Part shown: positions 20,516 through 31,756 of the stretch, piece by piece
Position numbering within the stretch: the stretch's first letter is position 1
Layout: every line of letters begins with the position of its first letter
NCBI GenBank assembly: GCA_964019695.1
Contig: OZ026520.1
Coordinates: 27,562,120-27,626,119, forward strand
DNA from: Loripinus fragilis
Taxonomy: Eukaryota; Mollusca; Bivalvia; Lucinida; Lucinidae
Direction: 5' to 3'
Length of the DNA stretch: 64,000 bases
Notes under the pieces: generated by a model
The model's database searches: none
The model's input: the letters and a program-made list of their open reading frames with translations, nothing else
Told to the model about the DNA's origin: nothing
Translations under genes and position numbers: made by a program

Positions 20516-23100
20516 TTTAACTTGTGGCAAACTATTTATTTTCTACCTATTTCGTTTTGATCTTGCTGTAGAAGACTAAATGAAATGTGTGTTACCTCTC
20601 AAAACATATCGCAAAATAATTAAGGACTTCAGCTGAACTTATTTAACATGTCCAAATGTTAAATAATTTCAGCCAAAGTTCTATTCTTTCTGATCTTCTG
20701 TTACTTGTATTGTGTGTCCAAGCTTTTGTGACATGCGCATTTCTTTCCAAATATATAGGTATGAAAAGATTATTTCTCCATAATTTAAAGATGCATCTAT
20801 TTGTATAATTGTGTACCCTGAACGTCTGTATCTTCTGCTTTCCTGTCTCATGCAATCATTTAACATATACATTTAATCACAATAACTGATTAGTTTTATA
20901 CAATATTTTTACTAAGGGGTACTTACATCTGTACCCACGCATAGATTTTCTTAAAACTTTACATATTAATAACTCATTATATACAAACTATGAAAATGTA
21001 TTTATCGAATTAGATATTTAAGAATACGGATTAGAAAGCAACCCTGACGCACTCAACCTTTGAGGTGGTACCTGTCTCTAAATTGCTATGTTCTAAATCT
21101 ATAGTTTTGTATAGTTCTATGATTTTTCATCAAGATTGAATCCAAAATACTATAGGCATTACATTAATACCACAAAACCATTTGGATAAGTTATTGTTTA
21201 CGTTTCCTGAAGAAGTGATAATAAAATTTCAATATTTTTTCTAAAAAAAATACAAAACATTCAACAGTCAATTCCAAAGATAGATATGTTTTTGTCTTTG
21301 TCAAGAAATCATATTATCACAAAAACATGTCATATATATCCTGCTGATCTGAGCCAAATTTCATGAAAATCAAAAACCATTAACTTTGTCATTTACTACC
21401 TCTTATGGGTGAAGGTCAGTTTTAGCAAAATTAATTATTTAGTTAAAATGAATCAATAACTCGACAGAACGAGGTTGTTTTTGTATCTACTTCCACTTTT
21501 CTTAAAGAAAGAAAGACATGTTAAGACAGTTTCAAATGATTCAATGGTCAGAAATGTCGAAGGTCATGGCCTCATTGTCATGACATTTTTGGGCCAAGAC
21601 AATGTGTATCACTTCCTAAAGTCCTGAATGATATTGTTGAAGAAACATAAAATCATAACAATAAAGGTGTGAAATGAAGAAAAAAAATTGTACTTAACAT
21701 CCCAACTGAACTAGAGCAACCACATTTTGGTGCCGTGACCAGGATAAAGTGTAACAGAGTCTTATCAAAGGTATCATAGAACAGTGCTCTACATGAATAA
21801 TTGAGATCCAAAACGAAACTGTATGCCTAGAATATAAAACCAGCTAAAGCATAGACGTTGATATTTGGTGGAAATCAGCATCAGTTTTACAGAACAGAAT
21901 GGTCAGAGAAGATTTAAGCATTAAATTAGTAATTCATTTGGGGCCAAGAGTTCTCTGTGACCAAAATGGTTAATTTTAACAAATAGGTTTGACAAGGGGC
22001 TATTCTTGTGAACCAGGTTTATTAATGAGGCTTACAATTATAAACCCATAGATATAAGATTCTTCTCGTGTATGAACTAACTTGTCATCAGGTGTCTCTT
22101 CTGTATGGATTAAAATTCTTAATAATGTAACATATTACGTGTAACATTGGTTAGATGTAGTTTTAATGTTAGAAACTAGATGTTGTAAGTACAGGTGTCA
22201 ACAAATTGTATCATTTTGGATAATATTATTGTGTAAGCACTTCATTAAGTAAGAATCGTGGCACTTAATATAATATCAAAGAATATTGTTTGTTTGCCAA
22301 TCCATAATTGGGAAAAACACTGAACATATCAACTTCTATCAATAAACGTACTAGCAGGTGATTTAAACTAAGCAAGTATTCAAGTATGTTTGACACAGAA
22401 ACATAACTATTGTATTTTTTTCATTTCGAGGAATTAGGGCCATGCATTTACATCAAGTTGAAAAAATATGTTTCCAGTTCTTGAATTTCATGAAATTTGG
22501 CCTACATATTCTTAACATATATGGATAGTTTATATGTTGAAAAGGTATCTTGACAAAGACCGCTATACGAAAAAAAAATTAATTCCAAATTTGACTGAAT
22601 ACCTAGTATACAGTTGAAAATTGGGGTACCATGTCATAAAAATGAATGCCCACACACTATCCTAATACATACAAAGCCATTTGTAGTATCAACGAACTTA
22701 TCAATAATATAGTTATTTAATAAAACATTTCTGCGCCCATTAGATGATATGCCAATTACTTTAGAAATGATTATAACTGGGTACCCTAAGGTATTGTAGT
22801 AATCTAATACATGACGTCATAAAATAGCAATGGAATTGCATAAAAACTCAAATGCACCATACATATAAAAATCATACCCCAGACAATTAATAAACATAAT
22901 ATTATCAAATTCCAAGCGTGGGCAGACTCCCATGTTAATTTCCCATACGATGTAAGAGCCCCTTTCAGATAAAGTGTTACATTTATGTCAGAAAGACAAA
23001 AAAAATATGTAGGAAAGACATAAACGAGAAAATGGCTACAGAAACAAAATATAGTTATATTTTGTAGATTATTGTCTGTATCCTTACGAAAAGGTTTCAT
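20516..23100. other. no recognisable gene
   Basis: Long AT-rich stretch without coding motifs. The 104-codon minus-strand frame at 22804-23118 has no recognisable domain. The one structured motif is a primer-binding-site match at 21727-21742, listed separately. Confidence 0.45.
21727..21742 (+). other. orphan LTR-retroelement primer-binding-site match
   Basis: TTGGTGCCGTGACCAG on the plus strand is identical to the 16 nt that follow the 5' LTR of the Ty3 element (minus strand, 49007 down to 48992). It is preceded by ACCACAT, a plausible LTR end (CA). No partner LTR was found. It probably marks a degraded LTR element in plus orientation. Confidence 0.4.
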
Positions 23101-24915
23101 TTTTATACCCCGCCACACTTTAGTGTCGGGGTATTATGTTATATCTGTCAGTGTCTGTCCGTCCGTCCGTGCTCACCATTTCCGATCGATAACTTGAGTA
23201 TTTATTCACGAAATTTTTTCAAATTTTGCATACATATTGTTATCGGCGATGAGTGGTATGGGATTGTTAATGGGCAAAATCCGTCCATTTTTTACGGAGT
23301 TACTGCCCTTTTTCGTATTGGAAAAATGGTTTCTGGCCTGTTATTCCTATACTGTTCATGATATCTGAATGAAACTTCACAGATATGTTGCACATCAAAG
23401 GTTACATATTGTGACTAAGGACCGCCCCTCTGACCTTCCCAGTTTGTAAGTTATCCGCCCTTAATAAGTCTGAAAAAAAGTTTTTGACCTATTGTTCCTT
23501 TACTATATGGAATATCTGAATATAACTTCACAGATATGTTTCACATCAAAGGTAACATATTGTGACTAAGAACCGTCACTATTACCTTTCCCGTTTGTGA
23601 GTTATCCGCCCTTGATTGAATTAAAAATTGTTTTTTTACCTGTAGTTCCTTTACTATGTGGAATATTTAAATGAAACTTTACAGATATGTTTCACATCAA
23701 AGGTTACATACTGTGACAAAGAACCATCACTCTTACCTTTCCAGTTCATGAGTTATCTGCCCTTGATTGATCTGAAAAATGGTTTTTGACCTGTAATTCA
23801 TTTACTATATGGAATATCTGAATGAAACTTCACAGATATGTTGATCATCAAAGGTTACATATTGTGACTAAGGATCGTCACTCTTACCTTTCCAGATTGT
23901 GAGTTATCCACCCTTGATTGATCTGAGAATTGGTTTTTGGCCTGTAGTTTCTTTTAGCATATGGAATATCTGAATGAAACTTCACAGATACGTTGAACAT
24001 CAAAGGTTACATATTTTTAGTAAGGACCGTCACCCTCACTTTCCAGTTCATGAGTTATCCGCCCTTGATTGATCTGAAAAATGGTTTTTGACCTGTAGTT
24101 CATTTACTATATGGAATATCTGAATGTAACTTCACAGATATGTTGAACATCAAAAGTTACATATTTTTAGTAAGGACCGTCACCCTTACCTTTCCAGTTC
24201 ATGAGTTATCCGCCCTTGATTGATCTGAAAAATGGTTTTTGACCTGTAGTTCATTTACTATATGGAGTATCTAAATGAAACTTCACAGATATGTTGACAA
24301 TAAAAGGTTACATATTGTGGGTAAGGATCGTCACTCTTACCTTTCCAGATTGCGAGTTATCCACCCTTGATTGATCTGAATATTGGTTTTAGACCTGTAG
24401 TTCATTTCATCCCTCCGTGCTCACTGTTTCCGATCGATAACTTGAGTATTTATGCACAGAATTTTTCAAATTTTGCATACATATTGTTATTGGGGATGAG
24501 TGGTATGGGATTGTTAATGGGCAAAATCCGACCATTTTCGATGGAGTTACTGCCCTTTCTCCATTTAAAAAATGGTTTCTGGCCTGTTATTCTTTTACTG
24601 TTTATGATATCTGAATGAAACTTCACAGATATGTTGAACAGCAAAGGTTACATATTACAACGAAGGACCGTCACTCTTACCTTTCCAGTTCATGAGTTAT
24701 CCGCCCTTGATTAATCTGGAAAATGTTTTTGACCTGTAGTTCCTTTACTATATGAAATATCTGAATGAAACTTCACAGATATGTTGACCATCAAAGGTTA
24801 CATATTGTGACTAAGGACGTCATATCACTGTCTATCTCAGTTCTGTTGCTATTTAGGCATTATATATCTCACAAAATAACTTTTGATGCCCCCAGCAGTG
24901 GCGGGGTATTATGCA
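23101..24915. repeat. pearl-like element: ~152-bp tandem core between TACCCCGCCAC ends
   Basis: It is bounded by ATACCCCGCCACAC at 23105 and GTGGCGGGGTATTATGC ending about 24915, which are inverted. Inside, landmarks GGAATATCTGAATGAAACTT, CAAAGGTTACATATTGTGAC and GAGTTATCCGCCCTTGATTG recur every ~152 bp, about eight to ten times. The block CCGATCGATAACTTGAGTAT ... GGGATTGTTAATGGGCAAAA occurs twice (near 23190 and 24430). The layout matches bivalve pearl/Helitron-associated elements. Confidence 0.75.
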
Positions 24916-25144
24916 GTGCTTGCGGTGCTTTTATTGCATTAGCAGTACCTACATATTTCGTTATGTTATTGTTGTTATCAAATATAATACTAGAAAATAA
25001 ATAGTTTGGCTCTTATATCTTGTATGTTTTGTTTCTCGAACCTTCCCTACAAATCAGTGAGATCAGTATGTTAATTTGATAAAATTCCCTGTGCTAATGG
25101 ATTGCATATTTACATGTAAAGTGCCTCTACGCAAGCTAAACACT

Positions 25145-25250
25145 TTAAGGTGTTTTAGCAAAAGCAGAATCTAGGGCGAAGATTTGGGAAGTTAAATGTA
25201 TTTAAGCCCCCTATTGTCCATTTTAAAGCAGTGATTCTTGTGTTGTTTAC
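25145..25250 (-). repeat. dispersed repeat family D, antisense fragment
   Basis: GCAGAATCTAGGGCGAAGAT ... TTAAGCCCCC in this order is the reverse complement of part of the family at 52160-52235. Confidence 0.55.
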
Positions 25251-25489
25251 TTATGTGCAGATCCAGAAAGTTTCGTCAGTCGGAATCAACTCTGACAATA
25301 TTTTTTTCTCTTATTTTTTGCTAGTTGATGAGGGAAAAGAGGATCAAAATACCACTAAAAGCGGGCTATCATCACTCCGCCATCTAAGCGCCATTTTAAT
25401 GGCGTTTCGCTGGCGGGCAGATGATTGCCCAACATTGAATGCAGGCTTGTTAGCTTTGTGGTTTTTCAGGAGATCTAAACCAGTATTGC

Positions 25490-25570
25490 TAAGAAACCCT
25501 ATATATTTGTGGTTTTTCAGGGGGGTAGGTCGGGACACCCTGTCCCCCTCTGGATCTGAGCATGGTTCAT
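25490..25570 (-). repeat. poly-C dispersed repeat fragment, copy 3
   Basis: Reverse complement gives GATCCAGAGGGGGACAGGGT, a shorter C-rich run, then CTGAAAAACCAC and AGGGTTTCTTAGC. It is collinear with the copies at 2260 and 3763. The 209-codon frame that crosses it and the SINE is spurious. Confidence 0.6.
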
Positions 25571-25650
25571 TCATTGTCCCATTGTGTATGTGTGATAATA
25601 ATAATTATCAGTCACCCCTAATATTAACTGAATTGTCTCAACATAACCTA

Positions 25651-25851
25651 AAGGGAGCGCAGTGGCTCAGTGGTAGAGCGCTTGACTCAAGACCGAAGGG
25701 CCGTGGGTTCGAGCCTCACCGGCGTCACTGCGTTGTGTCCTTGAGCAAGAACATTAATCCTAGCTTAGTACTGGTTCAACCCAGGAAGACCCGTCCCTTT
25801 GTAACTGAAAGACTGTTGATGGGACGTAAAGAATCAAATCAAACAAAACAA
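25651..25851 (+). mobile_element. complete tRNA-derived SINE with 13-bp target duplication
   Basis: A-box GTGGCTCAGTGGTAGAGCG (25671 onward) and B-box GTGGGTTCGAGCC (25703) form a tRNA-like head. It is followed by a core with TTGTGTCCTTGAGCAAGA and an A-rich tail with GGGACGTAAAG. The direct repeat TCAACATAACCTA flanks it exactly (25638-25650 and 25852-25864), the signature of LINE-driven retroposition. The same core occurs in the antisense SINE at 61600. Confidence 0.9.
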
Positions 25852-25864
25852 TCAACATAACCTA

Positions 25865-26180
25865 ATAAACGTTTCCTATCTCACGGCATGTTACCTTTAT
25901 CAGGTCATGATGACGTTGCACTTTGAATGACGTCGCTAATGACGCTGAATCAACACAAAAAAAAATTCGTCATGATCGCCAGTTTGAAGAGTGATCAATA
26001 ATGGGTAAGCTGATAAACAGAATACCAGGTTCGCGTCTATTGATATCAAGTTCACCAGGGTCGGCTTGGAGAATGCATGTTGAATCGCTCGGCAAGCCTC
26101 GCGATGTCAACAAGCGTTCTCAAAGCCTTGCCTGGTAAACTTGATATCAAAAGACACTAACCTAGTATTCTCTATTTATT
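25865..26180. repeat. palindrome-containing repeat family E, copy 2
   Basis: Collinear with 19382-19680, including the hairpin between TTGATATCAAGTTCACCAGG and CCTGGTAAACTTGATATCAA. It carries a small extra segment (GCAAGCCTCGCGATGTCAAC) in the loop side. Confidence 0.75.
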
Positions 26181-27015
26181 GTGTCATGTCCTTATTTTCT
26201 GATATAGTTCTTAGCGTGCTTTCTAGTTTATCAATCATCTAACTGGGAAGCTTCTGAAGTCGATTGTTTTGCTGACATTTTGTTTAGCTGAATGTCGATT
26301 GTCTAGCTCAACATTCGCCAACATTTTGTTTTACATGTAGTACTTTTGAAACGTTCAAAACTCATATGTTGAGCTGAGTGTTAATTGTCTAGCTCACCAT
26401 TGGCACCAGCGAGTGAGTGTTTACTAAATGGACATCGCAGCAGCAAACAGCGAAGGCAATCGGAACTGCCTCGGCCAATTCTGTGCAATCAGACCTCTGA
26501 TGTCCATCCAGGGTCTTCTTTGATAACCTGGCGCTGACGTCACAGAAATCATGCCAACACAACAAGTGTGATTGCAGCACTACAAAAAGTTACAACATTC
26601 TACAATAAATATTGCTATAAATGCTAAAGCGATATTTTATTGAAACAAAAAACACATTAACTTCATAAATGCGTTTCGGTATTCAAAATAATGGTTCTCA
26701 ATAGGACTGAACCCATATGATACAGTACTAGTTTTCCTTATGCCAGTTCCAGCTAATAAAATGCAGCTTTTTCATACATAGTACTACCTCTTACATACAT
26801 CCTAGGCTTGATTCACGAATTTAGCTGAAATGTACCGATTGCAGGGAAGGCTCAGACGAGCTTGTGTAAGTGCATAGTCTCAACCGAGACTAACGCAGAA
26901 GACTAAACTAAATCGTTACACTTCTTTCCCCACTAGAAAGCTTCAAATCGATGTTGACCTGAATGTCGATTGTTAAGCTGAGCATTCGCCGAAAGTCAGT
27001 TTAGAGATAAGAATG
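26181..27015. other. no gene; short internal repeats
   Basis: Contains several related short motifs of the type GCTGAATGTCGATTGTCTAG and AGCTCAACATTCGCC (26280-26400, 26955-26990). Otherwise unrecognised. Confidence 0.4.
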
Positions 27016-27475
27016 ACAAGGATAGCAAAGCGTACATATGCCTATTTAACTGTGCAGCTACCAGAGCTGCTCATCTGGAGCTTGTACCAGGCCTATCAAC
27101 AGAGACGTCCCTGCAAGCATTTCGACAATTCTCCAGCTGCACAAACTTATTGAGTCCAAGACCGTACAAGAGGAACTAGCTGATAAAGGAACAAAAAGGC
27201 TTTTCATTGTAAAACTTGCCCCTTATAATGGGGTTGCTGGGAACGCATCGTTGTTTTGACAAAAAAACTGTATTGAAGAAAGTTCTGGGCCACTCTTACG
27301 TAGATTTCCAAACCCTAGCAACCGTCGTCACGGAGACAGGGGCCATACTGAACGATAGAACTCTATCATACCTTAATTCTGGAGAAGTGGAGTTGAGCCC
27401 CTGACACCATCTCACCTCCTGTATGGCAGAAAAGTCACGAAACTGCCGTACTTAGAAGACTTGGAACTTCCATAG
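27016..27475 (+). pseudogene. BEL/Pao retrotransposon integrase fragment
   Basis: Translated in shifting frames, it shows the order of motifs seen in BEL/Pao integrases: an ICLFNCAATRAAHLELV-like core strand (27036-27095) with the following ETSLQAFRQF segment; then, after loss of the segment holding the second catalytic aspartate, EELADKG; then LKKVLG and ETGAILNDRTLSYL with the catalytic glutamate (27335-27375); then SHLLYGRKVTKLPY. There are at least two frameshifts and several stops, so it cannot make an integrase. No LTRs were found around it. Confidence 0.75.
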
Positions 27476-28950
27476 AAGAATGAGTACCTCATACTATTGT
27501 GACGGGACACCACCTAGACAATAAGCAATTGCTGCTGACTGAAATAAAGATAGGTCAGGATACTGTGATGTCGTCACAGTGAAATTTTGTGTATTCGACC
27601 TGGGTCGTATTCAAAGCTACAGAGAAGAAATTATAAAGCCAGCCATTACTCGATTTCATCAATTTATTATGTTTTCCCTTAACAATGTTTGATGTTAATT
27701 ATCTAACACTATTTACAAATACCAAGTAGCGAATTGTTCTCATGCATAAAGGTCTGTATCAGATAAAGAATTATATTTGAAATTTAACACTTGGCAAACA
27801 CCTAGATAACTGTTATGTATATAAATTCATCCACAGTCAGTCAGGAAATGGTTAAGCTTACAAAGAGCCCCTATGTAAACTACATTCTATATAACAAGTT
27901 TTAAAATTAGCCATATACGTGTTGCACAATTTGATATGTTAAAGTGACTTCTTGTATTAAAATTTATACAAACCAGAATTTCTGAGAACAAATATATTGT
28001 AAGTGAATTCTACCAACACAGGCGAATCTCTCTCTATATTGGCAGAGGTCACTGAATAATAAATACAACCAGTCTTAACCATGCATGTCGCTAGTACCTT
28101 GAAAAATTAACTTATGAATATATTTGGATTCTAGACTTAAATAACAAGAAGAACGCCTAAGAATAAGAAAATTAGGTCTGAACTTAGAATACTTATGTTT
28201 ACGCCAATTCACATAAACTGAGCAAAAATCGTATTCAGTGGGCGAAATTCGTGTTCAGTAGGCGCATCTCGCCAACAATAGACGAAACATTCAGAAGCAT
28301 ACAAGAGCAACAAACATGTCTTTAAACAAATTATATGATGTAAGTATTTAATAATTTTATGAGTTTAGCCTAAAATATGAAACCAGTGTCAACTTCGCCC
28401 ATAGAGACCGAAAGTCAGAACTATGGGGGTGGGGTAAGAAAAATAAACAAAGTCTATGAGACCTCTATAGGGCTCAAATGCATCCTCCTTGTGGGCATAG
28501 CGCCTAGGAACAACAATATCAACAGCAGTAGGCGAATTCAAAGTCTAACTTTGCATATCAACAACGATCGACCTCAGTGGGCGTGCCTAATTAAACTGAA
28601 TGTGACCGTCAACGGGTTGCCAGCACCATGGGGCAACTCCAAATTGTTGTCCGTTTGCCAGATCGCGCGCTCACGCACTATCAAATGACGTCAATATTCT
28701 AATCATACGGAATCCCCTGTCATTACCGTTTATTTCAACACTACGGTTGAACCAACAAAAAATTCGACGAAGCCGCATCACCAGAATGACAGACGATAAC
28801 ACACATTTTCAAGTAAAATAAAAGGGGAATCATTACTAGAAAAGGAGAGCTAGGGACCTAACAATGCTAAGGTAATGTTATTATCAGATAGATCTAACGA
28901 ATAATGCAGATGACATGGCTATCTACCAGATAAGGGTTTGCGAAGCTGAC
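27476..28950. other. no recognisable feature
   Basis: AT-rich sequence. The 103-codon frame at 28377-28688 has no recognisable motif. It could include decayed interior of the BEL/Pao element whose fragments flank it. Confidence 0.4.
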
Positions 28951-29039
28951 ACATGCTCATTTCGGTTTCAAGTGCGTTCGTAATCGAAACAACATATTTA
29001 CAATGGGTTTCAAACAATGAAACACAGGAAAATTGGACG

Positions 29040-29165
29040 AAAAAAGTGAAGACACTATCTCACCTCCTGTATGGCAGAAGAGTCACGAAACTGCCATACT
29101 CAGAAGACTTGGAACTTCAAAAGAAGAACAAGTACACCAAGGAGAACTTATCCAGATGAGCCAGA
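29040..29165 (+). pseudogene. second BEL/Pao integrase C-terminal fragment
   Basis: SHLLYGRRVTKLPYSEDLEL is encoded in the same orientation as the fragment at 27407-27470, and the DNA of the two stretches (CTCCTGTATGGCAGAAGAGT and following) is nearly identical. It is a duplicate or independent relic of the same family. Confidence 0.65.
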
Positions 29166-29525
29166 CATAGCTCATTTGACTGGCACTATACCATGGCCTG
29201 GTTACCCGCTTCCCTGTTAAAACGCACAGGCGCTTAACGACATGCGCGACAACGATGCGCGTACGGTTTGTTTATGAAAGGAGACGTTATGCAACAATGG
29301 TGAAAATAAGGCATGGTTTGGCATCCTTAAACTCCAATAATTCCGTTGTTTATGGTCAGAAACATAAAGTGTAGGTACTCGTTTTCTAAGTTAGAACGAG
29401 CGGAATATTTTGAGACCAAAATTGAGCAGATTTGATGAAGTTTTCTGTTTTGCAACAAAACCGCATCGTCTACAGCAACTCATGCAAGAAACGCTGCTAA
29501 GTATTTCATAAAAATGGGTTGGGTA
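29166..29525. other. no recognisable feature
   Basis: Unrecognised spacer between a BEL/Pao relic and a MITE. Confidence 0.4.
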
Positions 29526-29694
29526 ATAAAACAGTTTTTTAATGCCTGTTTGTAGTATAATCAAACATTACCCCTCGGTAACGTGAACAACCTGATGCAC
29601 TATTGCACTCGGCCTTCCGCCACGTGTAATAGTCCACGGCAACTCGGGGTAATAGTTTTGACTATACTACAGACAGGCTTGAAATAACTGTATA
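29526..29694. mobile_element. palindromic MITE, ~169 bp
   Basis: AATGCCTGTTTGTAGTATAA pairs with TATACTACAGACAGGCTT, and CATTACCCCTCGG pairs with CTCGGGGTAATAG. A short GC-rich centre lies between the arms. Confidence 0.7.
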
Positions 29695-29861
29695 CTTTAC
29701 ATATAAAGATGAATTGTCTTGTCTAAGCCATTCTAATGTTTCAAAGTACATACAATGCATTCACCAAAGTGAACATTAAATATGTCTCATACTTGAATGT
29801 TCAGCTAAGCGTTGGCAGCGGGAATTTATCAAAAAATATTTATATATATTAGTAAATGTGT

Positions 29862-31015
29862 ATGACCGCAATCACACACTACAGACCAACCCATGGCACC
29901 GTGAGGAATAAGCTAAACACGACAACAGAAACAAGACATTCAGAGGACCACACAATTAAAACAATAAAGCAACCAGCCCCCTCTTTCCCAGAAGATAATT
30001 GCAAAAACTAGAAATGACTCAAAAAGTAATGAATAGCAAAACCAGGACCTACACAAAAAACACAAACAATGTTAGCAACAACAAACAATGAATAAACAAC
30101 AACAGAAACATCGCCTTAGATGAAGAGCAACTGAAGCAACTGGGTTTTGTTACTTAAAATAAATGATCAAACCTTTGCCCTAGCTTCTGCAGTTGCTAAA
30201 ACATAAAAAAACAGAACACAGATAAACGAAGTATCACAGATTAATAAAGAAAATGCAATTAAAATAAAACAACAAACCCCTTTGGCTAAAACAATGATTT
30301 CAATACAATACATTACACAATACTGTATCATAAAACCAGGACACAAATTATGAAGCAGCAACAACAGAATCGCCGCCTTAGAAAATACAGTAGCCGCCGT
30401 CAGTGGGGTGGGAGTGGGGCTTAAATTCATTTTGCTGGCCAATATTCTTTGTCCTAGATTATGCTGTTGTAAAACACATATTTTAGCTCGCATGGAGGCT
30501 TCCTAACTTATGCGATGTATCATCACATGGAAGCAACCAACCAATTAACTAGCTGTGATAAATAGAGGATCTTACATGAGTGCTCATGTTTTATTGAATT
30601 TATTAAACGAGTTGGGGAAAAGAAATAAAATGCGAGGCTTGCCGAGCATTTTATCTCTTTTTCGCAACGAGTTTAATAAATTCAATAATACAAGAGCACG
30701 AATGTTAGATTCTATTTATCATATGGCACATACCTTGAAATCTCATTTCTGGCGTAAAACGTTATGATTTTGTCATCATGTACGCAACGTTGTTATGGAC
30801 GTAATAACGTTTCCCGTAAATCGATAAATGGCGTTATTTCACTCCCAGACGCGCGACGTCATATGATAAAACGAAGAAAATGGCTCTCAACTCACAAGCT
30901 CTCAGAGCTAAAGAAAATCCCCAGTTGAACCATGGTGGGGCCTGACCAACCAATTTAAGCTTTAATTCAGCATTGTCATTGATTCTAAGGTCTTACCCAC
31001 CGTCGTGCAATTGAA
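29862..31015 (+). repeat. dispersed repeat family D, long copy with nested palindrome
   Basis: Collinear with 51905-52513: CACACACTACAGACCAACCC, GCACCGTGAGGAA, GCAACCAGCCCCCTC, CGCCGCCTTAGAA, CTAGATTATGCTGTTGT, CTCAACTCACAAGCTCTCAG and TCTAAGGTCTTACCCACCG occur in order. About 350 bp not shared with the other copy, including the palindrome at 30559-30720, are inserted between 30500 and 30880. I see no coding content. Confidence 0.75.
30559..30720. mobile_element. palindromic MITE nested in family D
   Basis: GATAAATAGAGGATCTTACA pairs with the right end TGTTAGATTCTATTTATC, and TTATTGAATTTATTAAACGA pairs with GTTTAATAAATTCAATAATA. The central part around GAGGCTTGCCGAGCATTTTA is also complementary. 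Confidence 0.75.
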
Positions 31016-31640
31016 GTAGAAACTATAGCTATAAACATGATTGGACTTATAAACAGGCATATAGACTGCCACATAATATCCATGCAAAATCCCACTCGTT
31101 TATAATGTTTGATGATCTGTTTAAACTGATAATGAAAAGAAGCCTTTCCTTTTAGTTTATAAACAAAATTTCCATAAATACTGCCTCATAGATGCCTTGT
31201 TAAGCCAACTTTGTATTTAATGATCAACTCTGTGTGTGTCTTTCCTAGAATTTAGAAAACGCCCTACAAAGTTTATGATATTGAGAAAACTGCAGCATTT
31301 TAACAGTCTAAAAGGATTCTGTTGTTGAAATCACTTAAATTTATTTTATTTTAGTTTTAATCTCAGTCTCCCCTTGCAGGATCTCTTTATGTAGATTTAA
31401 GTTCCAAGTTCCCTGAAAAAGGTTTGAGGGAATCAATTCTTATCAATTAACTCACTTATGAGAAATATGCATGCTTTAAAAGCTCGCCATAAAGCCTGTG
31501 GATTTCATATGAAAACTTAGCCTTACATGTCTGTGTTCATAATTCATCTTCTGAGCACATTACATATCAGGAAACTGGTAACAGATTCTAAACCTGGAAG
31601 CGACTGAAAAACAATTCACAATTTTTCTCCTTATTCTCAA
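31016..31640. other. no recognisable feature
   Basis: AT-rich spacer with no motif found. Confidence 0.4.
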
Positions 31641-31756
31641 AAATACCGTTAGACACTATAAGAATCTTTCATGAGCGTGAGGATGGGATAGAAAAATCCG
31701 TCTCGAGGATCACCGATAGGTAATCATGAGGGACAGATTTTTCTTTCTTACATACC

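Noticed and set aside
22804..23118. 104-codon hydrophobic minus-strand protein
   Set aside because: AT-rich sequence readily gives Phe/Leu/Ile-rich frames. There is no conserved motif, no neighbouring exon, and its start overlaps a repeat boundary.
25651..25727. Functional tRNA gene
   Set aside because: A- and B-boxes are present, but the sequence continues into a SINE core and tail with a 13-bp target duplication, and the ends do not form a proper acceptor stem.
25231..25860. 209-codon plus-strand protein-coding ORF
   Set aside because: It runs across a poly-C repeat fragment and a complete SINE. The peptide reflects those repeats.
30167..30493. 108-codon minus-strand membrane-protein-like frame
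   Set aside because: It lies inside dispersed repeat family D, and the other copies of the repeat do not keep the frame.
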